DNA from: Janthinobacterium lividum PAMC 25724
GTDB taxonomy: Bacteria > Pseudomonadota > Gammaproteobacteria > Burkholderiales > Burkholderiaceae_D
Assembly (NCBI GenBank): GCA_000242815.2
Contig: AHHB01000032.1
Location: 343,418 to 407,417 of the forward strand
Direction: 5' to 3'
Length of the DNA: 64,000 bases
Numbering within the stretch: position 1 is the first letter of the stretch; every line of letters starts with the position of its first letter. Below, in pieces: positions 26,147 through 36,195 of this stretch. The notes below the pieces were generated by a model. The model did not search any database. It saw nothing but the letters and a program-made list of their open reading frames with translations, and was not told where the DNA came from. The position numbers and the translations under genes were made by a program.

Positions 26147-29100
26147 TTAATAAGTGTATTCAGCCGTGAAACGCACCGAACGCGGCGCCGTGCGTCCATC
26201 GACCTGCAGGTAATTGCGCGAGATGGCGCCATGGTCTTCGCGCGTTTCGGTGTAGCGGGTCACGGTCTGGCTGTTGAACACATTGAAGACGTCCACTTTC
26301 AAGCTCAACCCTTTGACGGCGCCGGGAGTATAGGCCAGGTTCATGTCCAACTGAGCTTGCCACGGCAGGCGGCCCTGGCTGCCGCGCGGCGCCGGCTTGC
26401 CATTGCAATAGAAGTAGGAATCGCCGTAATTGTTTTCGAACTTCAGCGCATCGGGCAGCGCGCCGATGCAGTTGCGCGGCGCACCCGAGGTCAGCGACAG
26501 GTTGGCGCCCAGCATCACGTCCGGCATGACCTGCATGAAACCGTAGGCCTTGAAGGCGTGGCGATGGTCGCCCGGCAGGTAGCCATAGGCGTTGTACATC
26601 AATTCCTTGTGGTCGTCGCTGACCGTCAGGCCCACATCGCCGCCGCCGACGCTGTCCGTCTGGCCTTCCATATTGCCCTTCAAGACGGACAGGGTGTAGG
26701 TCAGCTTGCCGTACCAGCCATTCGTGTACGGGTGCTCGACAAACATGTTCAAGGCACGGTAGGTACGCGACGGCAGCGGATTGCCCCATTCTGCCGCCGA
26801 AATATCGACGCGGCGCAAGCCCTTGCCATCGTCGAAGTCCACCATCAGGCTATTGTCGCGGCCTGGGTTGATGATGGCGCACTGGAAGCCGCTCCAGTTG
26901 CTCGTGTCAACGCTGTTGCGCGTGGCCCAGGCTTGCAGCGGGCGCTCGTCGCAGACGTCGTCGTTGGTATCGTTCAGCTTACGGTACAGCATGCTGGCGC
27001 CCACCACCAGTTGCTTGGAGAGGGCGCGTTCGAAGCCCAGCGAGAATTCATCCTGCGACAGCGGTTTCAGGCCGACGGCTGTCACTTCGCGCGCATCGCG
27101 GCTCTGGCCATAGGCGTTGTTAGCCGAATACGGCTTGCTGATGGCATGCAGGCCCGTCGGTGCGCCAGTGACGGGATCGACACCCGTGTAGGTGTACATC
27201 TCGCTGGTGGCCAGGAAGGGGCTGGCCATGTTGCTCGACAAATTCGATGGCACCGGCAGGTGGTAGCGCCCGCCATTGGCGAACAATTTAAGGCTGCCGT
27301 CGCCCAGGTAATCCCAAGTGGCGCCCACGCGCGGGGCGATCATGTTGCGCTGCGAAATGAAAGCCACGCCATCGGTGCTGTAATTGGTGAACTGTTCGCG
27401 GCGCAGGCCCAGATCCAGCAGTACGCGCTGCGTGACCTGATAGTGATCCTGGATGTACTGCGCCGATTGCACGCTGGTCGGACGCGCCAGGTTGGCGTTC
27501 AGGTCCTTGCTGACGTAATAGCCCTGCTTGCCGTAACCATCACCCTGATACGGCGTTTCAAAGGCGCCGTTGATCGGCAGATTCGGATCCGTCGCCCGCA
27601 GGTAAGTCCAGCGGTAGCCGCCGGCCAGGCTCAGGCCCACTTTCGATTCCACGTCGATGCGGTCGACGCCGCCGCGCAGCGAATGCTTGCCCAGCTTGTA
27701 TTCGAGGTCCAGGCGCTTGGCCTTCTGGCGGTCTTCCGACGATGGGTCGACCAGGGTGCCGGTCACCGTTTGCGGATTGGAATAGCTAAGGCCAGGCACC
27801 TGGGTCGAGGTGTTCGACGAGGTCTGCGCCAGCAGCGGATTGTAGCCATTCGGTGTGCGCGTGTGTGAGGTGCGCGATGCGCCCATCATGGCCGTCAACG
27901 TCAGCTTGTCCGTCAGATAGCCCGTATACTTGAAGATGTCGGCATTCGCGCCTGGCGCAGCCGACGAACCGCAGCAATTAATGGTGGTCTCGCTGCCGCC
28001 GCCAGGCACGTTGTTGCGTTTCAGCGTGGCATAGTCGAAGCCATAGCTTTGGCTGTCCGTGGTCGTGCGATCATACAGCTTGGTATATTCAAAGTGATGG
28101 TCATCCGTCAGATTGTAGTCCAGCTTGGCCATCATGCGGTCAACCTTGCCCTTGCTCTCGCGCCAGCCATTCGGCAGCACCTTGTTCAGCAAGTCGTCGC
28201 GCGCACCGGCGATCGAAGCGCTGTTCGTGCGCGTCTGTTCCAGCGCCACAAAGGCAAACAGCTTGTTCTTGATCAGCGGCCCGCTGCCGTACAAGCCGAC
28301 GACCTTGCTGCTGCTGCTGTTATCGCGATTCCAGTACTTCAAGGTGCCGTCCGTGAGCGCATTGGCGCCCGTGTTCGGGTAATACCTGTTTTCCGTTGTG
28401 CCCTTCAGCGAACCGGGGATGATGGAAACCTTACCGCCCAATTCCACCTTGTTGCCGCCGCTCTTGGTGGTGATGTTGATGACGCCGCCCGTGGAGCGGC
28501 CAAACTCGGAACCGTAGCCGCCCGACAGCACCTGCAGGTTCGAGATCGCGCCAAACGGCAGTTCCGACGCACCCACCTGCGTCAGGATGTTGGTGATGGG
28601 GAAGCCGTTGACATAAAAGGCGTTTTCCGACTGGCCCGAGCCGCCGATCGATGGCGCATTGCCATACGCGCTGTTGGTGCCGCGCGCCACGCCCGGCGTC
28701 AGCTGCACGATGGAGGCGACGTCATTGCCCACTGGCAGCGCTTTCAATTCCTTGGCCGTAAAAATCACGCCATTGTTGGTGTTCGACACGTCGATCGGGT
28801 TGCGCGACGCCCTTACCACGACAGTTTGCTCCTGAACCGAGGGGCCAGCCGCGCTGACTGGGCCGAAGTTGGCTTCGGCACCCGCGCCGATCAGCGCTTC
28901 GACTTCCTGCGACGCTTCGACCGAACCGGCACGCAGCACGCGCACCGCGTAGCGTCCTGGCGGCATGGAATTGGCCACGTAGCGGCCCGACGTATCCGGC
29001 GTCAAGGTGCGCTGCACACCCGTCGCCAGATTTTCCAGCACCACGCTGGCGCCGGCCGGCGTGCTCACTGCGCCAAAAATGGTACTGGTGGCGTTCGACT

Positions 29101-29194
29101 GTGCCCAGGCCTGGCCTGGCACGCCGGCCGCCAATGCGATCACGATCGCTGCGGCGCGGCTGATGTCGCGCAATTTGAGTCGGGTGGTATGCAT
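26147..29194 (-). CDS. TonB-dependent receptor with N-terminal carboxypeptidase-like domain
   Basis: 1015 residues. A signal peptide (cleavage near AWAQS, about residue 32) is followed by a carboxypeptidase-regulatory-like beta domain (about 36-110; GRYVANSMPPGRYAVRV), a plug (about 130-245; ENAFYVNGFPITNI, GGYGSEFGRSTGGVINITTKSG) and a long 22-strand-type barrel ending in an aromatic residue (AEYTY). It is an outer-membrane transporter of the Oar/OMR type used for large substrates, here probably GalNAc-containing glycans. GGAG lies nine bases before the ATG. A promoter with TTGACG/TAAAGT and several AgaR-type CTTTC elements stands upstream. The GH109 gene follows in the same direction. Confidence 0.92.
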   Translation of the reverse strand: MHTTRLKLRDISRAAAIVIALAAGVPGQAWAQSNATSTIFGAVSTPAGASVVLENLATGVQRTLTPDTSGRYVANSMPPGRYAVRVLRAGSVEASQEVEALIGAGAEANFGPVSAAGPSVQEQTVVVRASRNPIDVSNTNNGVIFTAKELKALPVGNDVASIVQLTPGVARGTNSAYGNAPSIGGSGQSENAFYVNGFPITNILTQVGASELPFGAISNLQVLSGGYGSEFGRSTGGVINITTKSGGNKVELGGKVSIIPGSLKGTTENRYYPNTGANALTDGTLKYWNRDNSSSSKVVGLYGSGPLIKNKLFAFVALEQTRTNSASIAGARDDLLNKVLPNGWRESKGKVDRMMAKLDYNLTDDHHFEYTKLYDRTTTDSQSYGFDYATLKRNNVPGGGSETTINCCGSSAAPGANADIFKYTGYLTDKLTLTAMMGASRTSHTRTPNGYNPLLAQTSSNTSTQVPGLSYSNPQTVTGTLVDPSSEDRQKAKRLDLEYKLGKHSLRGGVDRIDVESKVGLSLAGGYRWTYLRATDPNLPINGAFETPYQGDGYGKQGYYVSKDLNANLARPTSVQSAQYIQDHYQVTQRVLLDLGLRREQFTNYSTDGVAFISQRNMIAPRVGATWDYLGDGSLKLFANGGRYHLPVPSNLSSNMASPFLATSEMYTYTGVDPVTGAPTGLHAISKPYSANNAYGQSRDAREVTAVGLKPLSQDEFSLGFERALSKQLVVGASMLYRKLNDTNDDVCDERPLQAWATRNSVDTSNWSGFQCAIINPGRDNSLMVDFDDGKGLRRVDISAAEWGNPLPSRTYRALNMFVEHPYTNGWYGKLTYTLSVLKGNMEGQTDSVGGGDVGLTVSDDHKELMYNAYGYLPGDHRHAFKAYGFMQVMPDVMLGANLSLTSGAPRNCIGALPDALKFENNYGDSYFYCNGKPAPRGSQGRLPWQAQLDMNLAYTPGAVKGLSLKVDVFNVFNSQTVTRYTETREDHGAISRNYLQVDGRTAPRSVRFTAEYTY

Positions 29195-29355
29195 TCTTGT
29201 CTCTCCGTCTATATCGAGGGTTATACGCGCCCTCCCCGCTCCAGGGCAGAGTCGGAGGGACGCAATTTTTATGTTGTTCGTCGAGCGGTGCAGCCAGGCA
29301 GTTGCACTTTTCGGGAAATCGGTCCGTATCGGCCGATCTTCGTTTTAGTAGGATT

Positions 29356-29384
29356 ACTTTAAAAAGAAAAAGAAGTAGCGTCAA
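29356..29384 (-). promoter_or_regulatory. Sigma-70-type promoter of the TonB receptor gene at 29194
   Basis: On the minus strand TTGACG (29379-29384) and TAAAGT (29356-29361) are separated by exactly 17 bases. An almost identical arrangement precedes the GH31 gene. The block TTTAACTTTCTTT just upstream of the -35 contains a CTTTC element, placing a repressor over the polymerase site. Confidence 0.65.
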
Positions 29385-29390
29385 CAAAAA

Positions 29391-29607
29391 GAAAGTTAAA
29401 ACGCAAAATTGTCGCCAAATCGGGGGCAAAAATGCTATTTATCTTTCGCTTTTATGCATTGCCTGGTAGTTAACTTTCGTTATCGTGGCGTAGCAGATAC
29501 ACGCGCCAAAAAAAATCGGGCAAGCGCGAGCCAGAACAGCCCAATAATGGCGGGATGGAAACGAGAAAAAAGAAATTCTCATCCGTTCTATCTTACGTTT
29601 ATCTTTC
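29391..29607. promoter_or_regulatory. Cluster of AgaR-type CTTTC elements before the TonB receptor gene
   Basis: Exact CTTTC or its complement occurs at 29391, 29443, 29474 and 29603. Comparative work on proteobacterial GalNAc regulons describes AgaR sites as multiple CTTTC copies in varying arrangements. An AgaR-type gene is at 39935-40702. Binding is predicted, not shown. Confidence 0.5.
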
Positions 29608-29702
29608 GAATTGCGCATTTCGAAACATTAATTTTTTTTCATCCCAATCGCCCAGCCCATCACAACGCAAACCGCGCCGACGGGCTGGGGCAGCGTCAAG
29701 CC

Positions 29703-32648
29703 TTAAAAGAACTTGTAGCTGGCAGAGAGGGCAAACTGGCGGCCGAACAGGTCCTGGCTATGGTTATAGCCTTCCCAGCCATTCGGATCGTAGTAAGGCT
29801 GCTTGTTGAACGCGTTTTTCACGTTCAGGCCCACGTCCAGGTGCTTGATCGGCTTCCAGCTGAAGGCCAGGTTGACCGTGGTGTAGGACGGCGCGCCCTT
29901 GCACTGTCCCGCAGGCAGGGCAACGGAAGCCGCGCTGCAATTTTCCGGCGTATTGTCCTTGTCCCACGGACCATAGGCCCAGCGCGTCTTGCCCGAATAA
30001 TTGACGAACACGCTGCTGACGAAATTGCGGTAGCTCCAGTCGGCATTTACGGTGGCGCGGTAGCGCGGCGAATCATAGTAGCCGACGGTATTGCCCTTGA
30101 TATCGCTGCCATCTTCGCTGTTATGGCTGTCGCGCTTGCGGATGGTGGCCGCGATGCCGGTGCTCAGCTTGCCCCAGTCCCCCAGCGCAAAACGCGTGCG
30201 GGCGTCGATGTCGATGCCGTCGATCAGGGTCCGACCGCGGTTCGAGTACGAGTTAATCAAGCCGCCCAGGTTGCCGACCGAGTAGCCTGGCACGCCAGCG
30301 GCGCACACGCCCGCATTGGCCGGATTGGCGCACATGGCCGCCACCGCCGCCATGTTGCCGCGGTCGGCGTCAGTCAGGCCATTGCGGATGGCACTCGACG
30401 TACCGGCCAGCGTCGGTCCATACTTGCCCACAAGTTCCGTGAACAGTTCGTTGAAGTCCTGGCGCACGATTTCATCACGGCGATACACAAACCAGTAATC
30501 GACCGAAATGCTCACATCCTTGGCCGGCTGCATGACCAGACCGAGGGTCGAAATCTTGGCCTTCTCCGGAAGCAGGTTCTGGTTCGGCGGCGTCAGGCCG
30601 CCTACCGTCGTCGAGCAGTTCGAATTGAGCAAACTCTTGCCCAGGTCCGCATCGGTAGCCACTTTGGACTTCATCAAGGCGCGCGCCATGGCATTCGTTT
30701 CGTCGCAGCGCAGCGTGTCGCGGATACCGCCCACCTGCGCAAAGACGCCGCCGCTTCCCGCTTCGGCAAGGTTGGGCGCGCGAAAGCCTTCGGAATACGT
30801 CCCGCGCAGCATCAGGTCGGGCCGTGCGCGCCAGATCAGGCCCAGCTTGGGTGCCAGGTTGGCGGCGAAATGCGGGTATTTATCCAGCCGCGCGGCCGCA
30901 TTGACTTCCAGGGTATCGCTAAGCGGCACCACCACTTCGCCAAACACGGCGGCGATGGTGCGCCGGCCGTCGAACCAGGAACCGCCCTGCTGCGTGATCA
31001 GGCCATTGGCAGCATCGGCGTTGCCGGGCGTGAGAAAGCTCTCGCGCATGATGTTGGTGCCCACGGCGGCGCGCACTTCGCGCTCACCGAGCTTGAACAA
31101 AGTGCCTTCCAGCTTCGCATCCCAGGTCATCAACTTGGTCCACGATTCGATGGCGAAGGTCGGATAGGCGGCCCGCAGGAGCGCCGCGTTGGCGTCGCTG
31201 ATTTCGCCGAACTTGTAGGCAGGATTGTCCGAGATATACGTGCGCCCGCTGACGGGGTCTTTCGTGAACGACCCAAACGCCTGCTCGAAACCCTTGATGT
31301 TGATATTAGCGGTCTGGAACAGCGTGGAATGGCTGCCCGCTACGCTGAGCGCCGTTTCAACATCCCAGCCGCCGCCGATGCTGCCGCGCAGGCCGACCAG
31401 CACACGGTAGTTTTCATCGATATTCTTTTGCCCGAAGTGCCCCGTCGCATCCTGCAGCAAGTAGTTCAAGCCTGCCGCGCCGCCCATTTTGGCCACCATG
31501 TCAGCATCGAGCTTGCCTTTCAGGTAAGCATTGTTGGGGCTCAGGTAAGGTGTGGCAAAGGTGTTCAGGGTATTGCCGGTGTTGCGCGCGAACCAGTTGT
31601 TCGTGCTGCCGCTATTGAAGCTCGACGGCCCGTTCTCGCCGCGCATCTTGATGTGGGTGAAGGCGCCTTCCGCGAACGCTTCCATGTCGCCACCGAGTTT
31701 CAGCCGGCCGCTCAGGTAGGCGGTGGCGCGCTCCGAGGTCGGGCCCGTGTCGATCTGATTAGGCAGCGCATTCCACACGCAGCGCGTGCCCGACGCTTCG
31801 GTGATGCTGTTATTGCAGCCAGGCGCGGCGCGCTGGCTGCGGGCATTGTTGTTGGCTTTGTCGAAGACAAAGAAGGTCCCCGGATTCATCACGCCCGGTT
31901 CGCTGCCGACGCCCACGCGCATGTTTGGAATGAAATTGGGGTTGTTCACATAAAAATACGCGGGACGCTTGCGGTAGGTATCGGCCAGCGCGATGCGGTC
32001 GCGCTGGTAGACGTTGACGGAAGCGTAGATGTTGTAACCATCGCTGGCCAGGTCGCCCAGGCCATACAGCACGCTGGCCTGGCGCTCGCCAAACGCTTTC
32101 ACGCTGGGCGAAAATTCGCCATTGGCACGCGCTTCCAGACCCTGATAACTCTTCTTCGTAATCACGTTGATGACGCCTGCCACGGCATCGGAACCATATA
32201 CGGCCGATGCGCCGTCCGTCAAAATCTCCATGCGCTCGATGGCGGCGGCCGGAATGGCGTCGATATTGACGAACATGGTCTGGAAGCCGGCCGGCGCGCC
32301 ATAGAACGACAGGCGGCGGCCATTGAGCAGCACCAGGGTGCCCTGCGCACCCAGGCCGCGCAAGTTCGCTTGCGAGCCGCCATCCGAGCCCGAGAACATC
32401 GAACGGAAGTCCTGCTGCGCGGGACGGGCAGCAGGCAGATTGTCGAGCACCTGCAGCAAGGTGAGCGCGCCCATGTTTTCGATCTGCTTGGCGCTGATGA
32501 CCTGCACCGGCGACGCCGTTTCCGCGTTGATGCGCTTCAGGCTCGATCCCGTCACTTCGACGCGCGCCAGTTTCTCCTCTTCCGCTGCCAGCGCCGTTGA
32601 CGCCAGCCCTACCGCCACCATGGCGGCCATCAGTTTTTTCAAGTGCAT
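29703..32648 (-). CDS. TonB-dependent receptor
   Basis: 981 residues from the ATG at 32648, which has AGGGAG six bases upstream; an ATG two codons earlier abuts that site. A signal peptide (MHLKKLMAAMVAVGLASTALA) is followed by the plug (about 35-190; RVEVTGSSLKRI, LRGLGAQGTLVLLNGRRL, DGASAVYGSDAVAGVINV) and the barrel, ending in Phe (ASYKFF). The plug resembles the receptor class widespread in sphingomonads, xanthomonads and Oxalobacteraceae for oligosaccharide uptake. Placement between the GH31 gene and the other receptor suggests it imports GalNAc-containing sugars. No CTTTC element is seen directly upstream, so it may be transcribed with the GH31 gene 100 bases before it. Confidence 0.92.
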   Translation of the reverse strand: MHLKKLMAAMVAVGLASTALAAEEEKLARVEVTGSSLKRINAETASPVQVISAKQIENMGALTLLQVLDNLPAARPAQQDFRSMFSGSDGGSQANLRGLGAQGTLVLLNGRRLSFYGAPAGFQTMFVNIDAIPAAAIERMEILTDGASAVYGSDAVAGVINVITKKSYQGLEARANGEFSPSVKAFGERQASVLYGLGDLASDGYNIYASVNVYQRDRIALADTYRKRPAYFYVNNPNFIPNMRVGVGSEPGVMNPGTFFVFDKANNNARSQRAAPGCNNSITEASGTRCVWNALPNQIDTGPTSERATAYLSGRLKLGGDMEAFAEGAFTHIKMRGENGPSSFNSGSTNNWFARNTGNTLNTFATPYLSPNNAYLKGKLDADMVAKMGGAAGLNYLLQDATGHFGQKNIDENYRVLVGLRGSIGGGWDVETALSVAGSHSTLFQTANINIKGFEQAFGSFTKDPVSGRTYISDNPAYKFGEISDANAALLRAAYPTFAIESWTKLMTWDAKLEGTLFKLGEREVRAAVGTNIMRESFLTPGNADAANGLITQQGGSWFDGRRTIAAVFGEVVVPLSDTLEVNAAARLDKYPHFAANLAPKLGLIWRARPDLMLRGTYSEGFRAPNLAEAGSGGVFAQVGGIRDTLRCDETNAMARALMKSKVATDADLGKSLLNSNCSTTVGGLTPPNQNLLPEKAKISTLGLVMQPAKDVSISVDYWFVYRRDEIVRQDFNELFTELVGKYGPTLAGTSSAIRNGLTDADRGNMAAVAAMCANPANAGVCAAGVPGYSVGNLGGLINSYSNRGRTLIDGIDIDARTRFALGDWGKLSTGIAATIRKRDSHNSEDGSDIKGNTVGYYDSPRYRATVNADWSYRNFVSSVFVNYSGKTRWAYGPWDKDNTPENCSAASVALPAGQCKGAPSYTTVNLAFSWKPIKHLDVGLNVKNAFNKQPYYDPNGWEGYNHSQDLFGRQFALSASYKFF

Positions 32649-32693
32649 TCCCATCTCCCTTTTTATAAGTGATTTATTTTCGTCAGGCTGCAA

Positions 32694-32722
32694 GAGCCCC
32701 TCCCCGGTCCGAAGAGGGGCTC
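32694..32722. repeat. Hairpin between the GH31 gene and the second TonB receptor gene
   Basis: Arms GAGCCCCTC and GAGGGGCTC with an 11-base spacer. A run of five T follows on the plus strand, whereas both neighbouring genes are on the minus strand, so it would end transcription from the left or act as an intercistronic hairpin. Confidence 0.5.
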
Positions 32723-32748
32723 GTTTTTAGTGAAATGATGAAGTGTGT

Positions 32749-35700
32749 CTAGCGCGGCTTGACTGTCGCGCCCTCCGTGCCGGTGAGTACGGCGTTGCCC
32801 CAGTTGCCGCAGACCTGGGACGGTCGGCTACCGCGCGCGCCCAGGGTACGCAAACTGAGCTCGCTCAGGCCGCGCACGTCGATTTCCGGTTTGACCACTG
32901 CGGGAGCCGAGACCAGGCCGCTGTCATACAGCAGCCGCTCACCGCTCCAGACCTGGAATTGCAAGCCGCCCGCGCTGCGGCAGCTGTCGTCCACGCCCAG
33001 GTCGGCGCGCAGCAGATTCCAAGTGCCCGTCAGTTGCAAGTCGATGCTGCTGACCGGACCCACGCCGAGGCCCTTGCGGAACCACAGCCCGTTCATGCGC
33101 ATCTCGGCCGCCTTGCCGGCCGGCCGGTCACGCGCGATATTTTTCGCTAACGCCAGGTCCGACAGATAGCGCTGTACTTCGGCGCCTTCGGCCACGCGAT
33201 GCTCAAGCACGCGGAACTCGGACAAGGTCACTGGCGCCACGTCGGCCGCCAGCGCCGCATCGAACGCGCGTGCCAGCGGCTCCGCTTGCGCCGCCGTGAC
33301 CATCGGGTCGGCGGACGCCGCGCCATCGCCTTCCGGATTGTGCGTGCTCATGACGCGAAAGCGCAGCAAGCGCCCGGCCGCGGCACGAAAATTGATCGTC
33401 TGCGCCCCCTGTTCCAGCTTGAGGCTGCCGCGCGCAAGGGGTGCACCCCACTCGCCATTGTTATCCCCGATGTAGATTTCATAGTCGCGCACCTGGCCAT
33501 GCTTCCAGTGCTGGTCGTTGCGCGGCGCCAGTTCGATGCCGTCCACCAAGCGCCGTTCCGTGAAACCGATTACCCACTCATGCGGGCCGCTTTTCACCGC
33601 AGGGCTGCGCACGGTGCGGAACCACGTCTCGGGCTTGCCATCGAAGGCGTTTTCCAGCCGATAGCCGCTCTCCTCGCCAGGGCGCGTCACCACCTGCATG
33701 GCATCGGCCGGCAAGGCGCGGCCCGGCACGGGCGCAGCCGGGAAGTGGGCGTCCAATCGAGCCACGCTCAGCGCGCCGTCGACGCGGATGCGCAAAGGCT
33801 GGCCGATATCCTGCGCCGCCACTTTCACGTGCACAGTGCCTTGCCTGTCTGCTGCGTCGAAGTACCAGCCTTCGAGCGCCTTGTCGTAGGCAGCGCGATC
33901 GCCAGCGTCGGCCAGCAATCGCTGTCCCGCCTTTACCGCTACCGGCCGCTGGAGCGCCAGCATGCGCAGCGCATAGCCGCGACGCGCTTCCTGGCCCGCG
34001 TACTGGCCTTCGACGCCGCCGACGTCGACTTGCACATCGCCGCCCGTCTGGTGCATGCTAATCACTTGCTGGCTGAAGGCGCCGCCCTGATACTGGCGCG
34101 TGTTGCCGTCATCTTCATACAGGGTGTATTCGGAATGGCCATGCGGATAGATATCGAGCGTGAGCTGATCTTTCGGCTTCTGGCCGTCGTACAGCATTTC
34201 CGGATACATGGGCACGATGGCGCCGGCGCGCACAAACACCGGCAGCTTGTCCAGGCTTACCTGCAGGTCCAGGTCGCGCCCCTTGGCGTCGGCCGTGGCC
34301 TGGCGTCCATCCCAGTAGTCGTACCAGGTGCCTTGCGGCAGGTGGATGCCCTTGCGCCAGCCTCCGCTGACGGCCTGGCTGCGGTAGACGGGCGCCACCA
34401 GCACGTCGCGCCCCAGCAGAAATTGATATTTGTAGGCTTCCGTGTAGGCGGCCGGATCGTGCGGGTAATCCCACATCAGGCCGCGCACCAGCGGCGCGCC
34501 CGTCTGCTCGGCTTCGCGCACCAGCGTGTACATGTACGGCGTCAGGCGCATCTTGAGCTTCAGGTAGCGGCGGTTGATGTCGCGGTAAGGTTCATCGAAC
34601 CACCACGGATGCTTGCGCTCGGCTGCGGCCCAGCCGGACATGCCCATCAGCACGGGCGTAAAACTCTTCCACTGCAAATCGCGCAGATAGGTTTCCGGGC
34701 TGCCGCCAAAGATGGCGTCCACGTCGCCGGAGGCATACGCCTGGCCGGACAGGCCCGAGCCGATCAGGGTAGGGATGTGCCAGCGGATGTAGTCCCAACT
34801 GGCGCTCTGGTCGCCGGTCCACGCCACGGCATAACGCTGGATGCCGGCCCAGCCCATCACCGTCCACAAAAATGGCCGGCTGTCGGAGTTGTTCAAAATG
34901 CCGTCGTAGGCGGACTTGTTCGCATCCATGGCGAACTGATAGCCCTTGCCCGTCCACGCCACGTCCAGCTTTTGTACGCGGCTGCCCGCCTGGCTCACTT
35001 CCCAGGCGATCTTGTCGACGCCGTTTTCGGTCCACAGGCCCGTGCGGAAACCGTAAGCGGCCAGGCCCTTCACCGTAGCGGGCAAATTCGTGTAGCCACA
35101 GCCGTAGCCATCGTTGGGTAAAATCCAGCCGCCCGGCATATCGTGTTCTCGGTACTTGCGCGCCACGCTCTCGACCACGTCGGGCGTCTTGCCGGTGGGG
35201 CCATCGGTCCAGCCCTTCGGCACGGAACCTGGCTTTTTCACGTTATCGCCATCGTTGTAGCAATCGGCGTCGCCGTATTCCAGCGCCCAACGGGGCAACA
35301 TGCGCGCACGCCCCGTCAAGTCGGTGTAGCGGGCGACGACGTCGCGCAAGTCCTTGCCGACGAAGAAATACGCGTCGAAGCGGCCTTCCGCATGCTGCAG
35401 CGAGATCTGCTGCTGGTCGCGCAAGTCGTAATTACCATCGGACCAGGTATTGCGCAGCACGCCCCAGCCGCGTGAACTCATCAAAAATGGCGCGGGATTG
35501 GGCCGGTCGCCCTCTTCCCACCCTCCCGAATACGACACCGGCACCTGCTTACCCTTGAATTCGAAGCGGCCATTTTGCTGGCCGCCGCCGAAAAAGCGCT
35601 CGCCCGGCAAGCTGGAAAGGACTTGCACGCCCTGCTTGTCGTCCAGCGACAGCGGCTGCACTTCGCGCCACAGCGGCACCGGGTCACCCTTGCGAAAAAG

Positions 35701-36099
35701 GCTGAAGCGCAAAGGCTTGCGCTCGATGCGCAGACTCAGAGCCTCGGTGCTGATCAAGATATGCTCGGCCTGCTCGCTGAGTTGATACGCTACATGCGCA
35801 GCAGGCTGGCCCACGACTATCGGTGCAGCCTTGTCGCCCGGCCCCGTCAAGCCCCCCTTGCCACCCGCCTCGATACGCAGCACGTCCACCTGCGGCAGGC
35901 TGATACGCAGCTGCATACCATTATCGCTACGCAAGTCCCAACCCAGACCCTCCCCCTTGGCCATGTCGGCCGCGTGCACGGCGGAGAGGGATTGCAAATT
36001 ACCGATAGTGGCACCCTGCAGGCCAGGCGCAGCCAGGGTAGCAAGAGCGGCGAGGACACAGGCGGCAAGGGCACGGCGGGGAAGCGGGAGGGGTTGCAT
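32749..36099 (-). CDS. GH31 family alpha-N-acetylgalactosaminidase-like enzyme with carbohydrate-binding domains
   Basis: 1116 residues from the ATG at 36099; the frame extends 22 codons further into AT-rich promoter sequence. A signal peptide (about 1-30) precedes an N-terminal beta domain, a GH31 barrel (about 265-600), C-terminal beta domains, an F5/8C (discoidin)-like module (about 850-960) and an NPCBM-like module (about 985-1110). The catalytic motifs read KLDVAWTG (nucleophile Asp379) and AWTGDQSASWDY (acid/base Asp430). The blocks NDGYGCGYTNLP, GLWTENGVDKIAWEV and SGQAYASGDVDAIFGG are those I know from the GH31 subfamily active on alpha-GalNAc (Tn-antigen-type) substrates rather than from alpha-glucosidases. 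It probably acts in the periplasm or at the surface. Subfamily assignment is from memory of those motifs. Confidence 0.87.
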   Translation of the reverse strand: MQPLPLPRRALAACVLAALATLAAPGLQGATIGNLQSLSAVHAADMAKGEGLGWDLRSDNGMQLRISLPQVDVLRIEAGGKGGLTGPGDKAAPIVVGQPAAHVAYQLSEQAEHILISTEALSLRIERKPLRFSLFRKGDPVPLWREVQPLSLDDKQGVQVLSSLPGERFFGGGQQNGRFEFKGKQVPVSYSGGWEEGDRPNPAPFLMSSRGWGVLRNTWSDGNYDLRDQQQISLQHAEGRFDAYFFVGKDLRDVVARYTDLTGRARMLPRWALEYGDADCYNDGDNVKKPGSVPKGWTDGPTGKTPDVVESVARKYREHDMPGGWILPNDGYGCGYTNLPATVKGLAAYGFRTGLWTENGVDKIAWEVSQAGSRVQKLDVAWTGKGYQFAMDANKSAYDGILNNSDSRPFLWTVMGWAGIQRYAVAWTGDQSASWDYIRWHIPTLIGSGLSGQAYASGDVDAIFGGSPETYLRDLQWKSFTPVLMGMSGWAAAERKHPWWFDEPYRDINRRYLKLKMRLTPYMYTLVREAEQTGAPLVRGLMWDYPHDPAAYTEAYKYQFLLGRDVLVAPVYRSQAVSGGWRKGIHLPQGTWYDYWDGRQATADAKGRDLDLQVSLDKLPVFVRAGAIVPMYPEMLYDGQKPKDQLTLDIYPHGHSEYTLYEDDGNTRQYQGGAFSQQVISMHQTGGDVQVDVGGVEGQYAGQEARRGYALRMLALQRPVAVKAGQRLLADAGDRAAYDKALEGWYFDAADRQGTVHVKVAAQDIGQPLRIRVDGALSVARLDAHFPAAPVPGRALPADAMQVVTRPGEESGYRLENAFDGKPETWFRTVRSPAVKSGPHEWVIGFTERRLVDGIELAPRNDQHWKHGQVRDYEIYIGDNNGEWGAPLARGSLKLEQGAQTINFRAAAGRLLRFRVMSTHNPEGDGAASADPMVTAAQAEPLARAFDAALAADVAPVTLSEFRVLEHRVAEGAEVQRYLSDLALAKNIARDRPAGKAAEMRMNGLWFRKGLGVGPVSSIDLQLTGTWNLLRADLGVDDSCRSAGGLQFQVWSGERLLYDSGLVSAPAVVKPEIDVRGLSELSLRTLGARGSRPSQVCGNWGNAVLTGTEGATVKPR

Positions 36100-36133
36100 G
36101 TGCTGGCTTTCAGGAAATCGAAGTGATAGAAAT

Positions 36134-36162
36134 ACTTTAAGAAGAAAAATTAATATCGTCAA
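36134..36162 (-). promoter_or_regulatory. Sigma-70-type promoter of the GH31 gene
   Basis: TTGACG (36157-36162) and TAAAGT (36134-36139) on the minus strand, 17 bases apart. The surrounding TTTAACTTTCTTT-A-TGTTGACG block is nearly the same as in the promoter at 29356-29384, showing that the two units are controlled together. Confidence 0.65.
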
Positions 36163-36195
36163 CATAAAGAAAGTTAAAGCGCAAATATATTCATA

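Larger units (their letters stand above)
29195..29702. other. AT-rich regulatory region between the two TonB receptor genes
   Basis: 508 bases, much richer in A+T than the genes around it. It holds the promoter of the downstream receptor (29356-29384) and CTTTC/GAAAG elements at 29391-29395, 29443-29447, 29474-29478 and 29603-29607, with a variant CTTAC at 29592 spaced 11 bases from the last. ACTTTCGTTATCGTGG (29473-29488) has a near copy at 36251-36266. An 8-bp stem (29651-29658 with 29682-29689) follows the upstream receptor gene and may end its transcript, but no T-run follows on that strand. Confidence 0.6.

Noticed and set aside
29409..32600. A 1063-codon open frame on the plus strand opposite the second TonB receptor
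   Set aside because: It is antisense to a gene with a signal peptide, plug and barrel motifs. The translation is rich in Arg, His and Ala without any domain, as expected from the third-codon GC bias of the real gene.
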